In this document: piece after piece, positions 25,226-35,799 of the stretch
How the letters are laid out: every line of letters begins with the position of its first letter
How positions within the stretch are numbered: the first letter of the stretch is position 1
Assembly (NCBI RefSeq): GCF_040183065.1
Contig: NC_091126.1
Span: forward strand, 145,664,204-145,728,203
Length of the DNA stretch: 64,000 nucleotides
Source: Periplaneta americana
Lineage: Eukaryota > Arthropoda > Insecta > Blattodea > Blattidae
Direction: 5' to 3'
The notes under the pieces: model-generated
Told to the model about the DNA's origin: nothing
Databases searched by the model: none
Seen by the model: only the letters and a program-made list of their open reading frames with translations
Translations under genes and position numbers: made by a program

Positions 25226-25400
25226 CATACATACAGACTGTATATATTAACATGTATTATATACATATTAATATATAATATAGCAAGAAATTCGCATATT
25301 TAGATAAAAAAAACTGATTTCTTGACTAATTAATTGTAGGTTGGACGAAATCCAATGAGCGAGTGACTGTGTAACAATTGGGTATGCGAGTGATGAAAGG
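24020..25400 (+). mobile_element. piggyBac-like element, catalytic part missing
   Basis: The ends are CCTTTCGTCACTCGCA and its complement TGCGAGTGATGAAAGG (15 of 16 matching), with TTAA on both sides (24016-24019, 25401-25404). An acidic N-terminal frame lies in the middle; no transposase catalytic domain follows. (TTA)n and (TA)n tracts occupy 25105-25225. It is 1381 bp, too short for a full element. Confidence 0.75.
24354..24919 (+). pseudogene. Acidic N-terminus of a piggyBac-like protein with tandem 26-residue repeats
   Basis: The frame begins near 24354, runs through a Glu-only stretch, then SDSEFSDEECEHSEHESESE, and stops at 24591. The same acidic phrase then recurs every 77-78 bp (starts near 24542, 24620, 24697, 24773, 24851), giving five units of about 26 codons that also contain EVDE/EEDE, GAQRSVEIPGC. 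Frames drift between units. Acidic, Ser/Glu-rich N-termini precede the catalytic domain in piggyBac transposases. Here the repeats expand and the remainder is lost. Confidence 0.55.
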
Positions 25401-25429
25401 TTAAGTAGAATAATTCACTTCACAAGCAT

Positions 25430-26368
25430 AAACAATTCATCAGTTGTGTAGAAGGTATGAGTTTGTAGAAATTTGGTTAATTCTTTTCTAAACCTTTTCT
25501 TATGGGTCTTCAAATATTTAAGATAATTAGGCAGTGCATTGAAGACTGTTATACAAGAATAGCGAACTCCTTTTTTAAAACAGCTTAGGCTAACGAGTAA
25601 TGAAGATCTGATTTATGTCTTGTATTAAAATGATGAATGTCTTGATCAGTACTGAATTTATCTTGGTTCTTAATATACAGCATCATTAGGGAAAGAATGT
25701 ATTCACAGGGTAAGGTCAAAATTTCTAAATTTCGGAAAATATTTTTACATGATGGTCCTTTTATGCACACCAGCCATTATTATAGCTTTCGTTTGTAAAA
25801 CAAAAACGTGTTTAGCTTCAGACGAGTTACCCCAGAATATTAATCCATATTTCATTACAGAGTAAAAATATGCAAAGTATGACATTTGAAGTAAGTTTAT
25901 ATCACCAATAGTAGATAAGGATCTTAATGCATAACAGGAAGAGCTCAATTTACGAGTAATACATTCTATATGCGTTTTCCATTTCAAGTGATTATCCAAT
26001 TCTAAACCAAGAAACTTTGTGCTTATAGATTCTTTGAGATGAGTTCCATTTCATCGAATACTGTAGGAAACCTGAGCACTATTGTGTGTACTAAATTTGA
26101 CTGCACTGGTTTTATCAACATTAAGTGCTAGTTTATTTGCATGGAACCATTCATTCATTAGATTCAGCAATGTATTAGAAGTGTTTATAAAATGATCGTA
26201 TTGTTTGCTTGAAATAATCACACTCTCTTCTGCTTCTGCTTCTGCAATTAGTTTCAGTTCTTGATTTAGGTCAAATTCCATTTTCTTTGCTTTTAGCATT
26301 TCTTTGTAAATTCTCCTCTTTTCTGCATACTTCTGAAGTGTATTTTGGTCGTTAGTCCTCGCCTCGTA
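25430..26368 (-). pseudogene. Jockey-like non-LTR retrotransposon, C-terminal part of reverse transcriptase
   Basis: The minus strand reads from about 26368: a Lys/Glu-rich run, then VIISSKQYDHFINTSNTLL, NLMNEWFHANKLALNVDKT (the thumb region after the catalytic YADD motif), DNHLKWKTHIE, and an ALRSLSTIGD stretch. After a frame change comes the C-terminal RHKSDLHYSLA and NALPNYLKYLKTHKKRF-type tail. The catalytic palm is absent, apparently by internal deletion joining an upstream segment to the post-YADD part. Several frameshifts mark it as dead. Confidence 0.7.
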
Positions 26369-26370
26369 TA

Positions 26371-26740
26371 CAGTCTAGTATAATACAGTCACAAAGCTCA
26401 ATACATGATAAATATGCATGCATAGATATTTGCTAATCACTAGGATCGCTACTATCGCCTCATTACAGACAATGCGAAATAATACCTGGACAGTCTATTA
26501 TTTCTAGTGCCCTTATAAACTCAAGCTTCGTGACTATATTCTAGACCAGTGGTCGTCAGCACTCTCTGAAATGTGCAACAGGTAAGCGGTGCTGTCCCGT
26601 GAGCACCGTTGTGCAGCAGGAAGAGATAGAGAGCATATCCGCTAGCAGCTACAAGTGCACCATGGTGCACTGCGTTTTCTGCGGGTAAGCGACGCTAGCC
26701 CCAGGGTGCTCTGTGCTGATGACCCCTGTACTGGACTGTG
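26371..26740. mobile_element. P-superfamily-like element, copy B (degraded, short)
   Basis: The left end CAGTCTAGTATAATACAGTC, then ACAAAGCTCAATAC, matches copies A, C and D, as does CTAGGATCGCTACTATCGCC inside. The right end (CAAGCTTCGTGACTATATTC, then GACTGTG) is split by a hAT MITE. Only about 190 bp of the family sequence remains and the 7-bp duplication is not recognisable, probably because the left flank was rearranged. Confidence 0.6.
26547..26728. repeat. hAT-type MITE inside the end of P-like copy B
   Basis: CAGTGGTCGTCAGCAC at the left and GTGCTGATGACCCCTG at the right form the inverted ends. The 8-bp flanks TTCTAGAC and TACTGGAC match at 6 of 8 positions. The interior is GC-richer than the surroundings and non-coding. 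Confidence 0.65.
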
Positions 26741-27052
26741 GCAGAACTGCATGCATTGTACTCTTCACCTGACATTATTAGGAACATTAAATCCAGACGT
26801 TTGAGATGGGCAGGGCATGTAGCACGTATGGGCGAATCCAGAAATGCATATAGAGTGTCAGTTGGGAGGCTGGAGGGAAAAAGACCTTTGGGGATGCTGA
26901 GACGTAGATGGGAGGATAATATTAAAATGGATTTGAGGGAGGTGGGATATGATGGATTAATCCTGCTCAGGATAGGGACCGATGGCGGGCTTATGTGAGG
27001 GCGGCAATGAACCTCCGGTTTCTTTAAAAGCCATTTGTAAGTAAGGAGAGGT
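26741..27052 (+). pseudogene. 3' end of endonuclease-reverse-transcriptase retrotransposon, copy 1
   Basis: The frame reads LHALYSSPDIIRNIKSR, then RLRWAGHVARMGES, GKRPLG, RRRWEDNIKMDLREVGYDG, and after a frameshift the MNLR C-terminus. Copy 2 at 47231-47958 (minus) has the same ending. This Arg/Trp-rich C-terminal domain follows the reverse transcriptase in RTE-like and related insect elements. It begins directly at the right end of P-like copy B. Confidence 0.7.
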
Positions 27053-27975
27053 CGAGGGAAATTTTACTCGTAAAAGAGAAATTTTATCCTATCGCGAGGG
27101 AAATTATCGTAACACACTGTGACAACACTGGTTGGCAGCAGCAGCTGAAAATAACCACTGGCCAGTGGCTGCGTTCAGCCGGGACAGCGCTGGGGTAGCG
27201 ATTCACTTTTGCTGAGTTAAGCAGCTGTTAGTGGCTGAACGACCAGACTGCGAAAAAATCGAAAGAGAATTGGGAGGACAAATTTAAAAGGTACGCAAAA
27301 CGCGTCCTTGCAAGGGGTTGGGGGCTGTACAAAACTAAATATGTGAGCTCCAAGCCTGTTGGCCACTAGTCTCACTCCGGGTTACGCTGCTCCACTGAAG
27401 GAACTCTAGAAAATTTTGAAGGGGAAGCCGAAATTGGACGTAACCTCTTAGGTACCACATACGCGAGAGGGACTGAGATTTGATCAAGTGATCACGGAAC
27501 GGGAAGAGGAAGAGTTGGCTGGTGTTTGCCGTTAGGATGGCAAGACGCTGTCATCTGTTGTTCGATGACAAAGCATGTGAAGGCCGTCGGAAGAAGCGCC
27601 GTGAAATCTAAATCTGCAATTTGAGAGGTCCCTGTCCTTTCAATTTGCGACTAATTGAGTGACCTCGTATATTTAATAGACAATCTATAGGTTCTGAACT
27701 AGGGCATACGTCGTTTATAATAAAGGGGAATATATATGGGGAAGGGCATATAGGTCCGTGGCCCATTTCTTATAGGGCTCATCCCGACATTTGTCTTACG
27801 CCTGAGGAAAACCACGGAATACCTTGAGCAGGATACCAGACTGCAAAATGTCCGCTGTGTTTACAAACAAACACGCCATTATTCTGTCTACTCCGGCACC
27901 ATTGGTTGAGGTCTACCCCCTCCACTTTCGCTGGCTAGCAGCAGACTTGCAGCGAAAAAAATTTTGCTACGAAAA
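27053..27975. other. GC-richer unassigned region with an inverted-repeat arm
   Basis: This stretch has more CpG than its surroundings. Positions 27161-27192 (GTTCAGCCGGGACAGCGCTG core) are the inverse of 32655-32687, so they bracket both the hAT and P-like copy E. That could be the ends of an older element or a promoter-proximal inverted duplication. A 24-codon frame MARRCHLLFDDKACEGRR begins at 27536. No firm gene call is possible. Confidence 0.35.
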
Positions 27976-27990
27976 ATGGCGGCCGCTATT

Positions 27991-30783
27991 CAGTAGCGTA
28001 TACTGGTTTAAGGGCCTGGGCTACCACTGACCCTATTATTACACAAAATATATTTTAAAGTCCCTATAATAAAATTCCTTACCTATTTATATATGAATTC
28101 CAGACGTCTTGATAGGGACGAAAATACTTTGATGACTTCGTCATTGAAATTACAGTTGGGCCGCTTGCGAAGTTTCTGTAGAAATGACTTTTCAATGGAC
28201 ATCAGTGCCAAGCCGGATAAACGTTCTTATGTATGAGTTGATCTACAGTAGGATTTTATTCTCTTCAACGCAGAAAATGTTCTTTCTACTGATGCTGACG
28301 TAGCTGGTATTGTCACAATTAATGTTGCCAATTTAAGGACTTCAGGAATAACTTGGTTCAGCTGGTTTTCATATATGGCAGATAATATTTCATGGATAGG
28401 TTTGTTCGAAAAATCGAAGACCTCTGCTGAATATATTACACTTAATTCATTTTTCAAACGTACTTGATCAAAGTGACTGTTATAGGACTGAAATAATTTG
28501 TTTAGTGCCTCATTCGGAAAGTTTTCTCTATAAGCAGAAAATTTTTGAGAATCTAGAAGATATGTGAACTGAAGCTTTCCATAATCAGAAAATCTGTCAG
28601 TAATTTCCATGTGCATACGATCTAGTATGCTGTAGTACAGCTGCCTGTATTTCAATTCATCATCTCCTTTTCTTCGCTTTAATGGTGGTTCCATTGTATT
28701 GGCTGAAGAATTTTCATTTTCCATATCACTCCATATGGACGGAAACCCACTACGTCTGAACTCGAATATAGTATGTTTTAACTTTGATACCTCTTGCAAG
28801 CAGTATGCTATGTCTAGACTTTTTGTCTGAAGAATATTGTAGAGCACATCTGTATGTGCGAACACTCTCGTATTGACTTCAAGAAGAAATATATTCTGAA
28901 ACTGTGTGAAAAAAATACAAATATCCTTGAGCCTGCACAATTACATCATCAACCCAGCTTTCTTCAGAGTCATTACAAATTATATTTTCAAAGAAAGCAG
29001 TCAGTTGTTCTCTGTATTACTTTACTGTATTTACAAGCCGAGATGTAAAATTGCATCTAGTTGGTGCTACTTTTGGGAGTTTCTTTTTCATAAATTCTAG
29101 AGTTTTTCTGATCTTTTAGGAGATGATGAGAAAAATGCAGCTAAACCTGACAGTGTTTTGAAAAAAAAATGCGGCATTCTGGAATGGATGAAGTAGTTTG
29201 TTGCAAAACTAAATTGAGAACATGGCTGTAACAATTGACAAATAGTGCTTGAGGATACTTTCCTTGAACTTTTGTTTTTAAGCCATTAATATTTCCCGCC
29301 ATAACTGAAGCACCATCGTATATCTGTGCAATTAACTTATTGCCGACATTGTATTCTGCTATAACACCTTCCACATGCTGAAACCAAGCAGCAGCAGTTT
29401 TGCCCGAACTGACATTTGTGAATCCTATAAACCGTTCTTGAACATTGGCAGTACTATCGACGTATCTTAAAACAGTGGACAATTGACTCTGATTAGAGCA
29501 GTAACTTGTTTCATCAACAACAATGGCCGCAAAAGGTGCTTCTTCTATTTCAGATTTTATGTTCTTCATCATAACCCCACTTATAGCAAATATTAAGTCA
29601 TTATGATTTGCGGGAGAAGTACCACGAAATACTGTTGAACTCTCAAGATGATTGGCCAGTAAATGGTCAAATTCACTTAAGGAACTTAAATATTCAATAT
29701 AATTTCCTCTATTGTCTGATTCCACACTCTCATTATGATCCCGAAAAGCCAATTCTTGTTTTCCTAGAAAGCAGACTGTGTTAATAAGATGCAGTAAAAT
29801 CTCCGGATTTTTTTTCCACAGGAGCATTGTGTTGGTTGATATGTAGAGCTTTTTGCTTATCTAGCTGTAAATCAATTCTTGTCTTGCCAAAGTTTGCAAA
29901 GTTCATGCTACTACAAATCTGAGCTTTTGATTTGTCGTGTTTTAGGACTGCCGTTCGAAGGGAGTTGATATTAGAAAACCCTCTTTTGACCACACATTAG
30001 TTTCGCGGCTAAATGACAAACATGGCCAGCAAAATAGTTTAGAGAGTTTAGAACTACCACACAACCAATTCCACTTACCATATGATGTTGAAGTGAAATG
30101 GCGTGTGTACTCACGCTGTTTTTCTTTTACGTCCATGGACAAATTTAACTCAGGAGTTGGTATTTTCATTTTCACAATTGCAACTTCCTCGTTGTATGTA
30201 CGACGGTTAAAAGGCACTTTTAATAAACCTTCTATTACACAGTCATTTTCAACACGAACCTCTCCAGAAACTTGTTCTGCCATATTTTTCACAATATCAC
30301 TTAATTGGGAAACTAAAAACTTAATAATTCACAATTAATATAACTCTTAGACACTCGAACAAATCACAAATTTAAAATACTGCACTGCAAGAACACAATT
30401 ACATTCATGAGCTAGCGTGCTAAGCGTATTGTTGCTTGGCGCCTGCGAAGAAACCGATCACGAGAGCGGCAACTCACCCGGCCTTACACTGCATGATGGA
30501 AACAGAAGAGCGAAGGGGTAGGGGGAGGGGCAGTTGTGCGACCGGACAGCGTGAGCGGTACGGTCACAGGCTACCTCACGTAGCAAGCGGTTTCTCCAGT
30601 GATGCCGCCTTGACAACTTGTTTCTTTTCGAGAGCAGAGAGCGCATATAAATCTAACAATTACTTTAATTTTAATTACTGTGGTAAAACTAATTATTACA
30701 TTATGTTATATTATAAACTTTTTCTTTTGTAATTTCCTTGGGCTACCGCCGGTAGCCCCGGTAGTCCGCAAAATACGCCCCTG
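27991..30783 (-). mobile_element. hAT transposon 1, full length but broken
   Basis: It has a perfect 8-bp target duplication CCGCTATT (27983-27990 and 30784-30791). The ends CAGTAGCGTAT and CAGGGGCGTAT are followed on both sides by a GGGCTACC block. The element is 2793 bp, the normal size for an autonomous hAT, with its transposase reading on the minus strand. Confidence 0.9.
28083..30292 (-). pseudogene. hAT transposase, ZMYM1/DUF4371-like
   Basis: Transposase that would cut and reinsert the surrounding element. From the N-terminus: a TTF/zinc-finger-like domain (FNRRTYNEEVAIV, WLCGSSKLSKLFCWPC), then the catalytic RNase H fold with IVVDETSYCSNQSQLS (first Asp), IAQIYDGASVMAGNINGL (second Asp) and NCYSHVLNLVL. 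A middle region with APTRCNF follows, then the C-terminal dimerisation domain (LIVTIPATSASVERTFSALKRIKSY). Defects: a frameshift near 29990, another near 29800, shifts between 28940 and 29141, and a single in-frame TAA at 28227-28229 before the last 48 codons. The stop at 28083 ends the C-terminus. Close to ZMYM1-like hAT proteins by motif order. Confidence 0.85.
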
Positions 30784-31032
30784 CCGCTATTCCAGCGCTG
30801 TCGGCCAGCAAGGCGTTCAGTCACAGTCTAATACATACCATGGATAAATATATATTTATCCATGTATATACAGTCGCGCAACTTCAACACTTTTTTTTTG
30901 CCAACATTCGCGACACTAGAGCCCAAGCGGCAGGCAAGGCACTGGTAATAGGGTTGATACCATAGACAAATAAATAGATACAGCCAGCACGTGTTTTAAA
31001 GGGATGCGAGATGTTATAATAACGTTTTAATC

Positions 31033-31123
31033 ATGCGTTGGAATAAAGGCAATGTGTGCAATGACGAAAATTGCAGTAACTACAAGTTTAAATCTCCGAA
31101 TTTGTCGTTCTTCAGATTCCCTT
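31033..31123 (+). pseudogene. THAP zinc-finger N-terminus in P-like copy E
   Basis: ATG at 31033 opens MRWNKGNVCNDENCSNYKFK, then SPNLSFFRFP: the first Cys pair and the hydrophobic-Pro block of a THAP domain. One extra T after the FP pair throws the frame into a stop; skipping it gives KDQEK, the expected continuation. The second half of the domain was not found in this copy. Confidence 0.65.
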
Positions 31124-31469
31124 AAAGACCAAGAGAAAATCATAACTCAGTCATAACCAATAATCCACGTTGTAGGTAGCCTACGTATTGTGTTCTGTAA
31201 AACATTTATTACTTATCAGTCACCTATTTGTATGTAAGGAAGGACAGTTTAAATAAAAAGAAAGTAAATACCTGTTACAGTATATTATTTCTTTGCAGAG
31301 ATCATATGTGTAAATGTGTAACCATTCCGATTTTGGGTAATATATCTACAGTTTTTAATGCAAGTAATTCCATAATTTTTGTATTCGTGTTTTTTTCTTT
31401 ATATTTTTCAAGAATGTTATAAAGCATTCAAGTAGGTATCATGGTGTTAATTTTGCAAGAATTCGTGGA

Positions 31470-31715
31470 TTATTGTAATCCTTTTGCAAAATATTCACTT
31501 CTTGAATAAATCCAGACTGTGTCGATAAATTTCTGATGTGTTGGTGTAGATTCATGTGGCAGACGTATTAAGTTCTCAAGAAATAAAAGAGCCTTTTTAA
31601 ATTTAATATAAAAAGCAATCTTTTCTGTAATAATTTGCATGACTGCTATTGGTGTTGATTTTACATTCCCAGTGATTTGAGCCGTTACCCATTCTTGACT
31701 TACACCACTTCTGCT
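31470..31715 (-). CDS. Exon-like frame, unknown protein, inside P-like copy E
   Basis: Read on the minus strand, a pyrimidine-rich acceptor TTTTATTTTCAG (AG at 31716-31717) is followed by 81 codons without interruption to TAA at 31470. The product starts SRSGVSQEWVTAQITG, includes PIAVMQIITEKIAFYIKF, and ends near SRSEYFAKGLQ. It has no upstream Met, as expected for a terminal exon. I do not recognise the family. It runs opposite to the THAP exon of the same element. Confidence 0.4.
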   Translation of the reverse strand, partial: SRSGVSQEWVTAQITGNVKSTPIAVMQIITEKIAFYIKFKKALLFLENLIRLPHESTPTHQKFIDTVWIYSRSEYFAKGLQ

Positions 31716-32274
31716 CTGAAAATAAAATTAGGCCTACATTTTCTGAGTTAATTGAAGTTACAATTTTTTCAACAAAATTGTATGTTCATTTATTTGTTCT
31801 CACCTACGTCATATTAACAGTAAGTGCATGTAAATTACGTATTATATAGGTAGGATAAGTTAAAATTAGGCATTATGTGTGAAAACTGGAAATGTAATGT
31901 AAAATGCGGTAAACTTGCCATAAAAATTTTAACCATAGGCCTAACATCAGCACTATTTGTGACTCAAAATAATAAAGGAAATACCGGTTCTTAAGAAATG
32001 GAAAAATAATGAACTTCATATTAATGTTTAAATCCTCCCCTTTTCTTTATTTTCAAGTTTACCTCAGCGGCCGAGTTTACCCCAATTTGCGGTATGCAAA
32101 ATCGTTAATTTCTCAGGAAATAGGGAGAGGAGTTCACCACGCGATGTACCCTACGAGATATGCCCTACAATTTTGAAGCTACTAATTTTTACTCTTCTCA
32201 CAGGAAATACAAAGTTCCAATGATTCATAAATATATTTAGGGATGAATTGAATTAACCGACCACGCACGAACAA

Positions 32275-32400
32275 TTATATATTTTCAAACCATGATACGT
32301 GATCAGGGCCATGATTAAGTTGTAAGGAGGAGAAAGAATTACGTTTATTCCCAGCTTCTGAAACTTGTAGATTAACTGCGTGTGAAATTCTTCCAGGATT
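32275..32400 (-). CDS. Second exon-like frame, unknown protein, inside P-like copy E
   Basis: Acceptor-like TTCTGCTTTAG (ends 32401) precedes 41 codons reading NPGRISHAVNLQVSEAGNK and on to HVSWFENI, then a stop at 32275. Composition is coding-like and it lies upstream of the other antisense exon. No good donor was found before the stop, so splicing to 31715 is not established. Confidence 0.25.
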   Translation of the reverse strand, partial: NPGRISHAVNLQVSEAGNKRNSFSSLQLNHGPDHVSWFENI

Positions 32401-33107
32401 CTAAAGCAGAATTAATAAGAACCATATACACTTATTGTATAGCATAAACATATAAAATAAATTACGCAAAACCAGTTTTCTGATCTGTTATCGTATGTCG
32501 TGTGCACACTATTAACTTGCCTGCCGCTAGAGGGCTACTGTCGCGCCAGCTGTCAAATGTTGGCATATTTTTACGTGTGAGTTGCGTGACTGTATCTATT
32601 GGACTGTGGTTCAGTGCTGTCGCTATCTCAGCCATAGACAAATAAATAGATCTCAGCGCTGTCCCGGCTGAACGCAACCACTGCCACTAATACGTATTAG
32701 ATCACGATGGCAGTGAAATAACCCAGTGCGCGTTGAAATTGGAAATAACCCCAAAGTGAAGTTGTTAGTGTGGATCAGAGACGCTTTATAGTTTTGAAGT
32801 GTGGTTATGTGGGATACTATGTCTCGTTAAACACGCTTCAGGCGTTCTGTCTGCACCGTCTCATCTGTTACGGTTATTGGAGGCAACTGAAGAGTATTAA
32901 CGTCTTCAATACTAATATTTTTAATTGTAGGTTATCTCACACCAGTTGAATATTACGCTGTTGTGGTTTACTGAACTGTTTACTTTGCGTGAGTTTCATT
33001 ATTGTGTATGCCAGATAAAAAAATCCTGCAATTATTTACTTAAGCGATACCATTTTTATCTACTGTTTCTCTACTTCCTATGTGATTTCTATCTGCCCGT
33101 GCTTTAA

Positions 33108-33878
33108 GGCCCATTCACAATGGAAATTAAACATAACCGTAACATAAACACAGAAGTTTGCGGCCAGGCTACCAAATGGGATCATTCACAATGATTCACA
33201 TAAACATTGACATAAACATTGCTGTAAGATGTTAACATGGAAGTTTGCAAACTCCAAACTTTCATGCTTATGCTTACGTGATTTGCAAACAGTACACAAT
33301 CGTGGAGCGCTGATGTATACGACAGAATATGAGGAAATGGCGTCGTTGTTATGTTTCCATGGTTGCCAAGTATCTTAGCGGTTATGTTTATGTTCCCATC
33401 GTGAATGTTCTTGATTTTACCGTAACGTTGACATTTTTAAGTTAACGCTTACGTTATGTTTAATTTTCATTGTGAATAAGCCTTAAGACTATCCCTAAAG
33501 GCCCATTCACAATGAAAATTAAACATAACCGTAACATAAACGCAGAAGTTTGCGCCCAGGCTACCAAATCGGATCATTCACAATGATTCACATAAGCATT
33601 GACATAGACATTACCGTAAGACGTTAACATGAAAGTTTGCAAACTCCAAACTTTCATGCTTATGCTTACGTGATTTGCAAACAGAACACAATCGCGGAGC
33701 GCTGAAGTATACGACAGAATATGAGGAAATGGCGTCGTTGTTATGTTTCCATGGTTACCAAGTATGTTTGTGGTTATGTTTCCATCGTGAATGATGGTAT
33801 GACTTCTTGATTTTACCGTAACGTTTATATTCTTAAGTTAACGCTTACGTTATGTTTAATTTTCATTGTGAATGAGCC
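33108..33878. repeat. Two tandem copies of a 375-380-bp MITE
   Basis: Copies occupy 33108-33482 and 33500-33878. Each begins GGCCCATTCACAATG, then AAATTAAACATAACCG, and ends with the complement (TTTCATTGTGAAT(A/G)AGCC). Flanks are TTAA or near-TTAA (33104, 33483, 33496 TAAA, 33879). The copies are highly similar throughout, with a 17-bp spacer, so one is a tandem duplicate or a second insertion beside the first. Confidence 0.75.
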
Positions 33879-34389
33879 TTAACTCTCCAGAAGTTTGGTT
33901 AGGTTAGTTTAGGATATGTTCGCTTTGAAAGCTTCCAGTCACACAGTCGCGACTTGCTTTTTGGCAGTGTATAATATTTGTCGCAATTAAAAAACAAACT
34001 GTTTTTATTTGCTTTCAATGCTAGTTCACAACGTCTACGTATCCTGCTGTTCACTATGTCATTCACCACTTGTTCAATTATTTCCGTAAACAAAATACAA
34101 GTACTGAAGTATGGTAGGCCTATCGCTGAAGGAAGTAATTAGACCAATCTTCGATATCGCCCCACACTACACACGGGACTGGTGTCTGATTTAAGTTTCT
34201 GTTAAATGGGTTAAATGAGGGGGATAGCTAAGTGACATTAGGCAGAGATATGTGACAAGGTTAGTAAGTTAGTTGAGGGGATAATTTAAGTGATATGAAG
34301 CGAGGAATTGTGTATTGTGGGGAGATACCGAAGTTCCACCAATAATTACCAAAATTCCATAACCAAGGTGAGAAGTGCATATTTGTCCA

Positions 34390-34845
34390 GATAAGCTACA
34401 CCAAAGAAGGTACAATTGATGCTTCATTGATTTCTGAGAGATGTATGCAGTGATGTAAATACACGGTTTTAGTTTCCAGCCACAAATATTTTCAACATAA
34501 AATCGTTTGATAGGCCTAATTATCTCCTAATGTTCTGTTGTAGCACTTTTCCCTCTCCCTTCTACAGGTTACAGATATAACACTCGAGAGGCCCAGGACG
34601 CAATACTAGGGAAACTGACCATTTCCCTAGTAATTCGTCCTGGACCTCTCGCATGTTATGTTGGTATATTAGTAACAAGTTGGGGGGTGGGTAGAGCAGT
34701 GCATTATGATGTACTGGTATCAAACGATTTTTATGTTGAAAGTATTTTTGGTTGCAAACTGAAACCACGTGTTTATCACAGTATACATTTCACAGAAGCT
34801 AGGTCTAGTGAATGAAAAAAAATTGTGCCTGCTTTGGTGTAGATT
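34390..34845. repeat. Large foldback, arms about 225 bp
   Basis: Sequence from about 34390 (GCTACACCAAAG) to 34614 is complementary to 34622-34845 (CTTTGGTGTAG). The inner 38 bp (34577-34614 against 34622-34659) match at 33 positions with a 7-base loop. A further block TTCAACATAAAATCGTTTGATA pairs with 34718-34742. Arms have drifted more at their outer ends. No coding capacity. Confidence 0.75.
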
Positions 34846-34904
34846 TTTCGGAGAATTTGATAAAATTCTGTAAATAGTGATGAGCTCAAAATTCTGCACA
34901 TTGT

Positions 34905-35000
34905 AAGGTTATAATAATAATAATAATAATGATAATGATTTATTTATTTATATTTATGTGCTGGACAACAGCCACTGGCCAATAAAAGTCCAGCACAGTG
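34905..35000 (-). repeat. Retrotransposon 3'-end fragment with TAA/TAAA tail (copy 1)
   Basis: In the minus direction, GCTGGACTTTTATTGGCC, then GGCTGTTGTCCAGCACAT and a TAAATAAATAAAT tail ending in (ATT)n. The same 3' end occurs at about 37560, 38235, 38330 and 38485. These are 5'-truncated non-LTR ends of one family. Confidence 0.6.
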
Positions 35001-35799
35001 ATACAATTAATACATTAAAATGAACAACTATGGTACAAATTAAATAATTGATTTAACAACAAAATGAAGAACATAGATTATAATGATTAATTTACAAGAA
35101 TTAATACTATAACATTTTAGGGAAAGGAGTTGATTCTTACAAAAGTATTACCAATTTGTGTATAAGGATTATGCAAATAATATTAGCAATGACATTGCCA
35201 TATTCTAATACTTCTCAGCCAATCCATTTGTAACGGATTCTACATGTTCACACCTTAAATCCCTTTTCTTCTAAAAAATAATTAAGTTTTAAGAAATATT
35301 TTATAATTCTCCGATTATATGGAAGTCAGACATTCATTTTGAAAAATTTTGTTTTACAGTTCTTAGTTATAAAGGAGACTGACTGTTTTTAGCTGCTGTA
35401 ACGGATGCTACCGCCTCTCTGTTAAATTCATGACTTACCATTATTCTCACCGAAAGTTCAGGTTCTAGGATGAGGTTAACAAATTCATCTCTTTCTTGTT
35501 TATATATTAAGAATTGCACTTCATTTCCTTACAAGATTTTTTTAGAAATGATAAAAAGGTAACTTATTAATGAATTTTATACAGTGTAACGGATTCTACA
35601 TTCAATTGTAACGGATTCTACAAGTCACTTTGATATGTAGCTATGGTTCTTTTATGAAGTATAAGATAGTAAAAAATTAATTTTTGAAGTGTAGTAGTTT
35701 AATATTTACTATTTGAAATTAAATAAATAAACTCTGACAATAAATTAAATTATAAAGTTTAAAGGAAAAATGTATAGGAAAACAATGTAATACTGTAGG

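Larger units (their letters stand above)
30822..32608 (+). mobile_element. P-superfamily-like element, copy E (distinct subfamily)
   Basis: The ends are CACAGTCTAATACATA and TCTATTGGACTGTG, with a perfect 7-bp duplication GTTCAGT (30815-30821 and 32609-32615). Beyond a small palindromic insertion near 30835-30868 the inverted ends continue for about 70 bp (ACAGTCGCGCAACTT, TTGCCAACATT, GCGGCAGGCAAG). It carries a THAP exon in the same relative orientation as copies A, C and D, and two exon-like frames on the opposite strand. No recognisable catalytic region. Confidence 0.7.
27976..32645 (+). pseudogene. Short reading frame cut twice by transposons
   Basis: ATGGCGGCCGCTATT at 27976-27990 runs straight into the hAT. 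After the hAT's duplicated CCGCTATT, 30792-30821 continues CCAGCGCTGTCGGCC and on to TTCAGT. After P-like copy E and its duplicated GTTCAGT, 32616-32645 continues GCTGTCGCTATCTCAGCC to TAA. With both insertions and one copy of each duplication removed, the frame is a continuous 24 codons rich in Ala and Ser. AAAATGGCGGCC is a known YY1-type motif near animal start codons. Whether this was ever a gene start is unproven. Confidence 0.35.
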
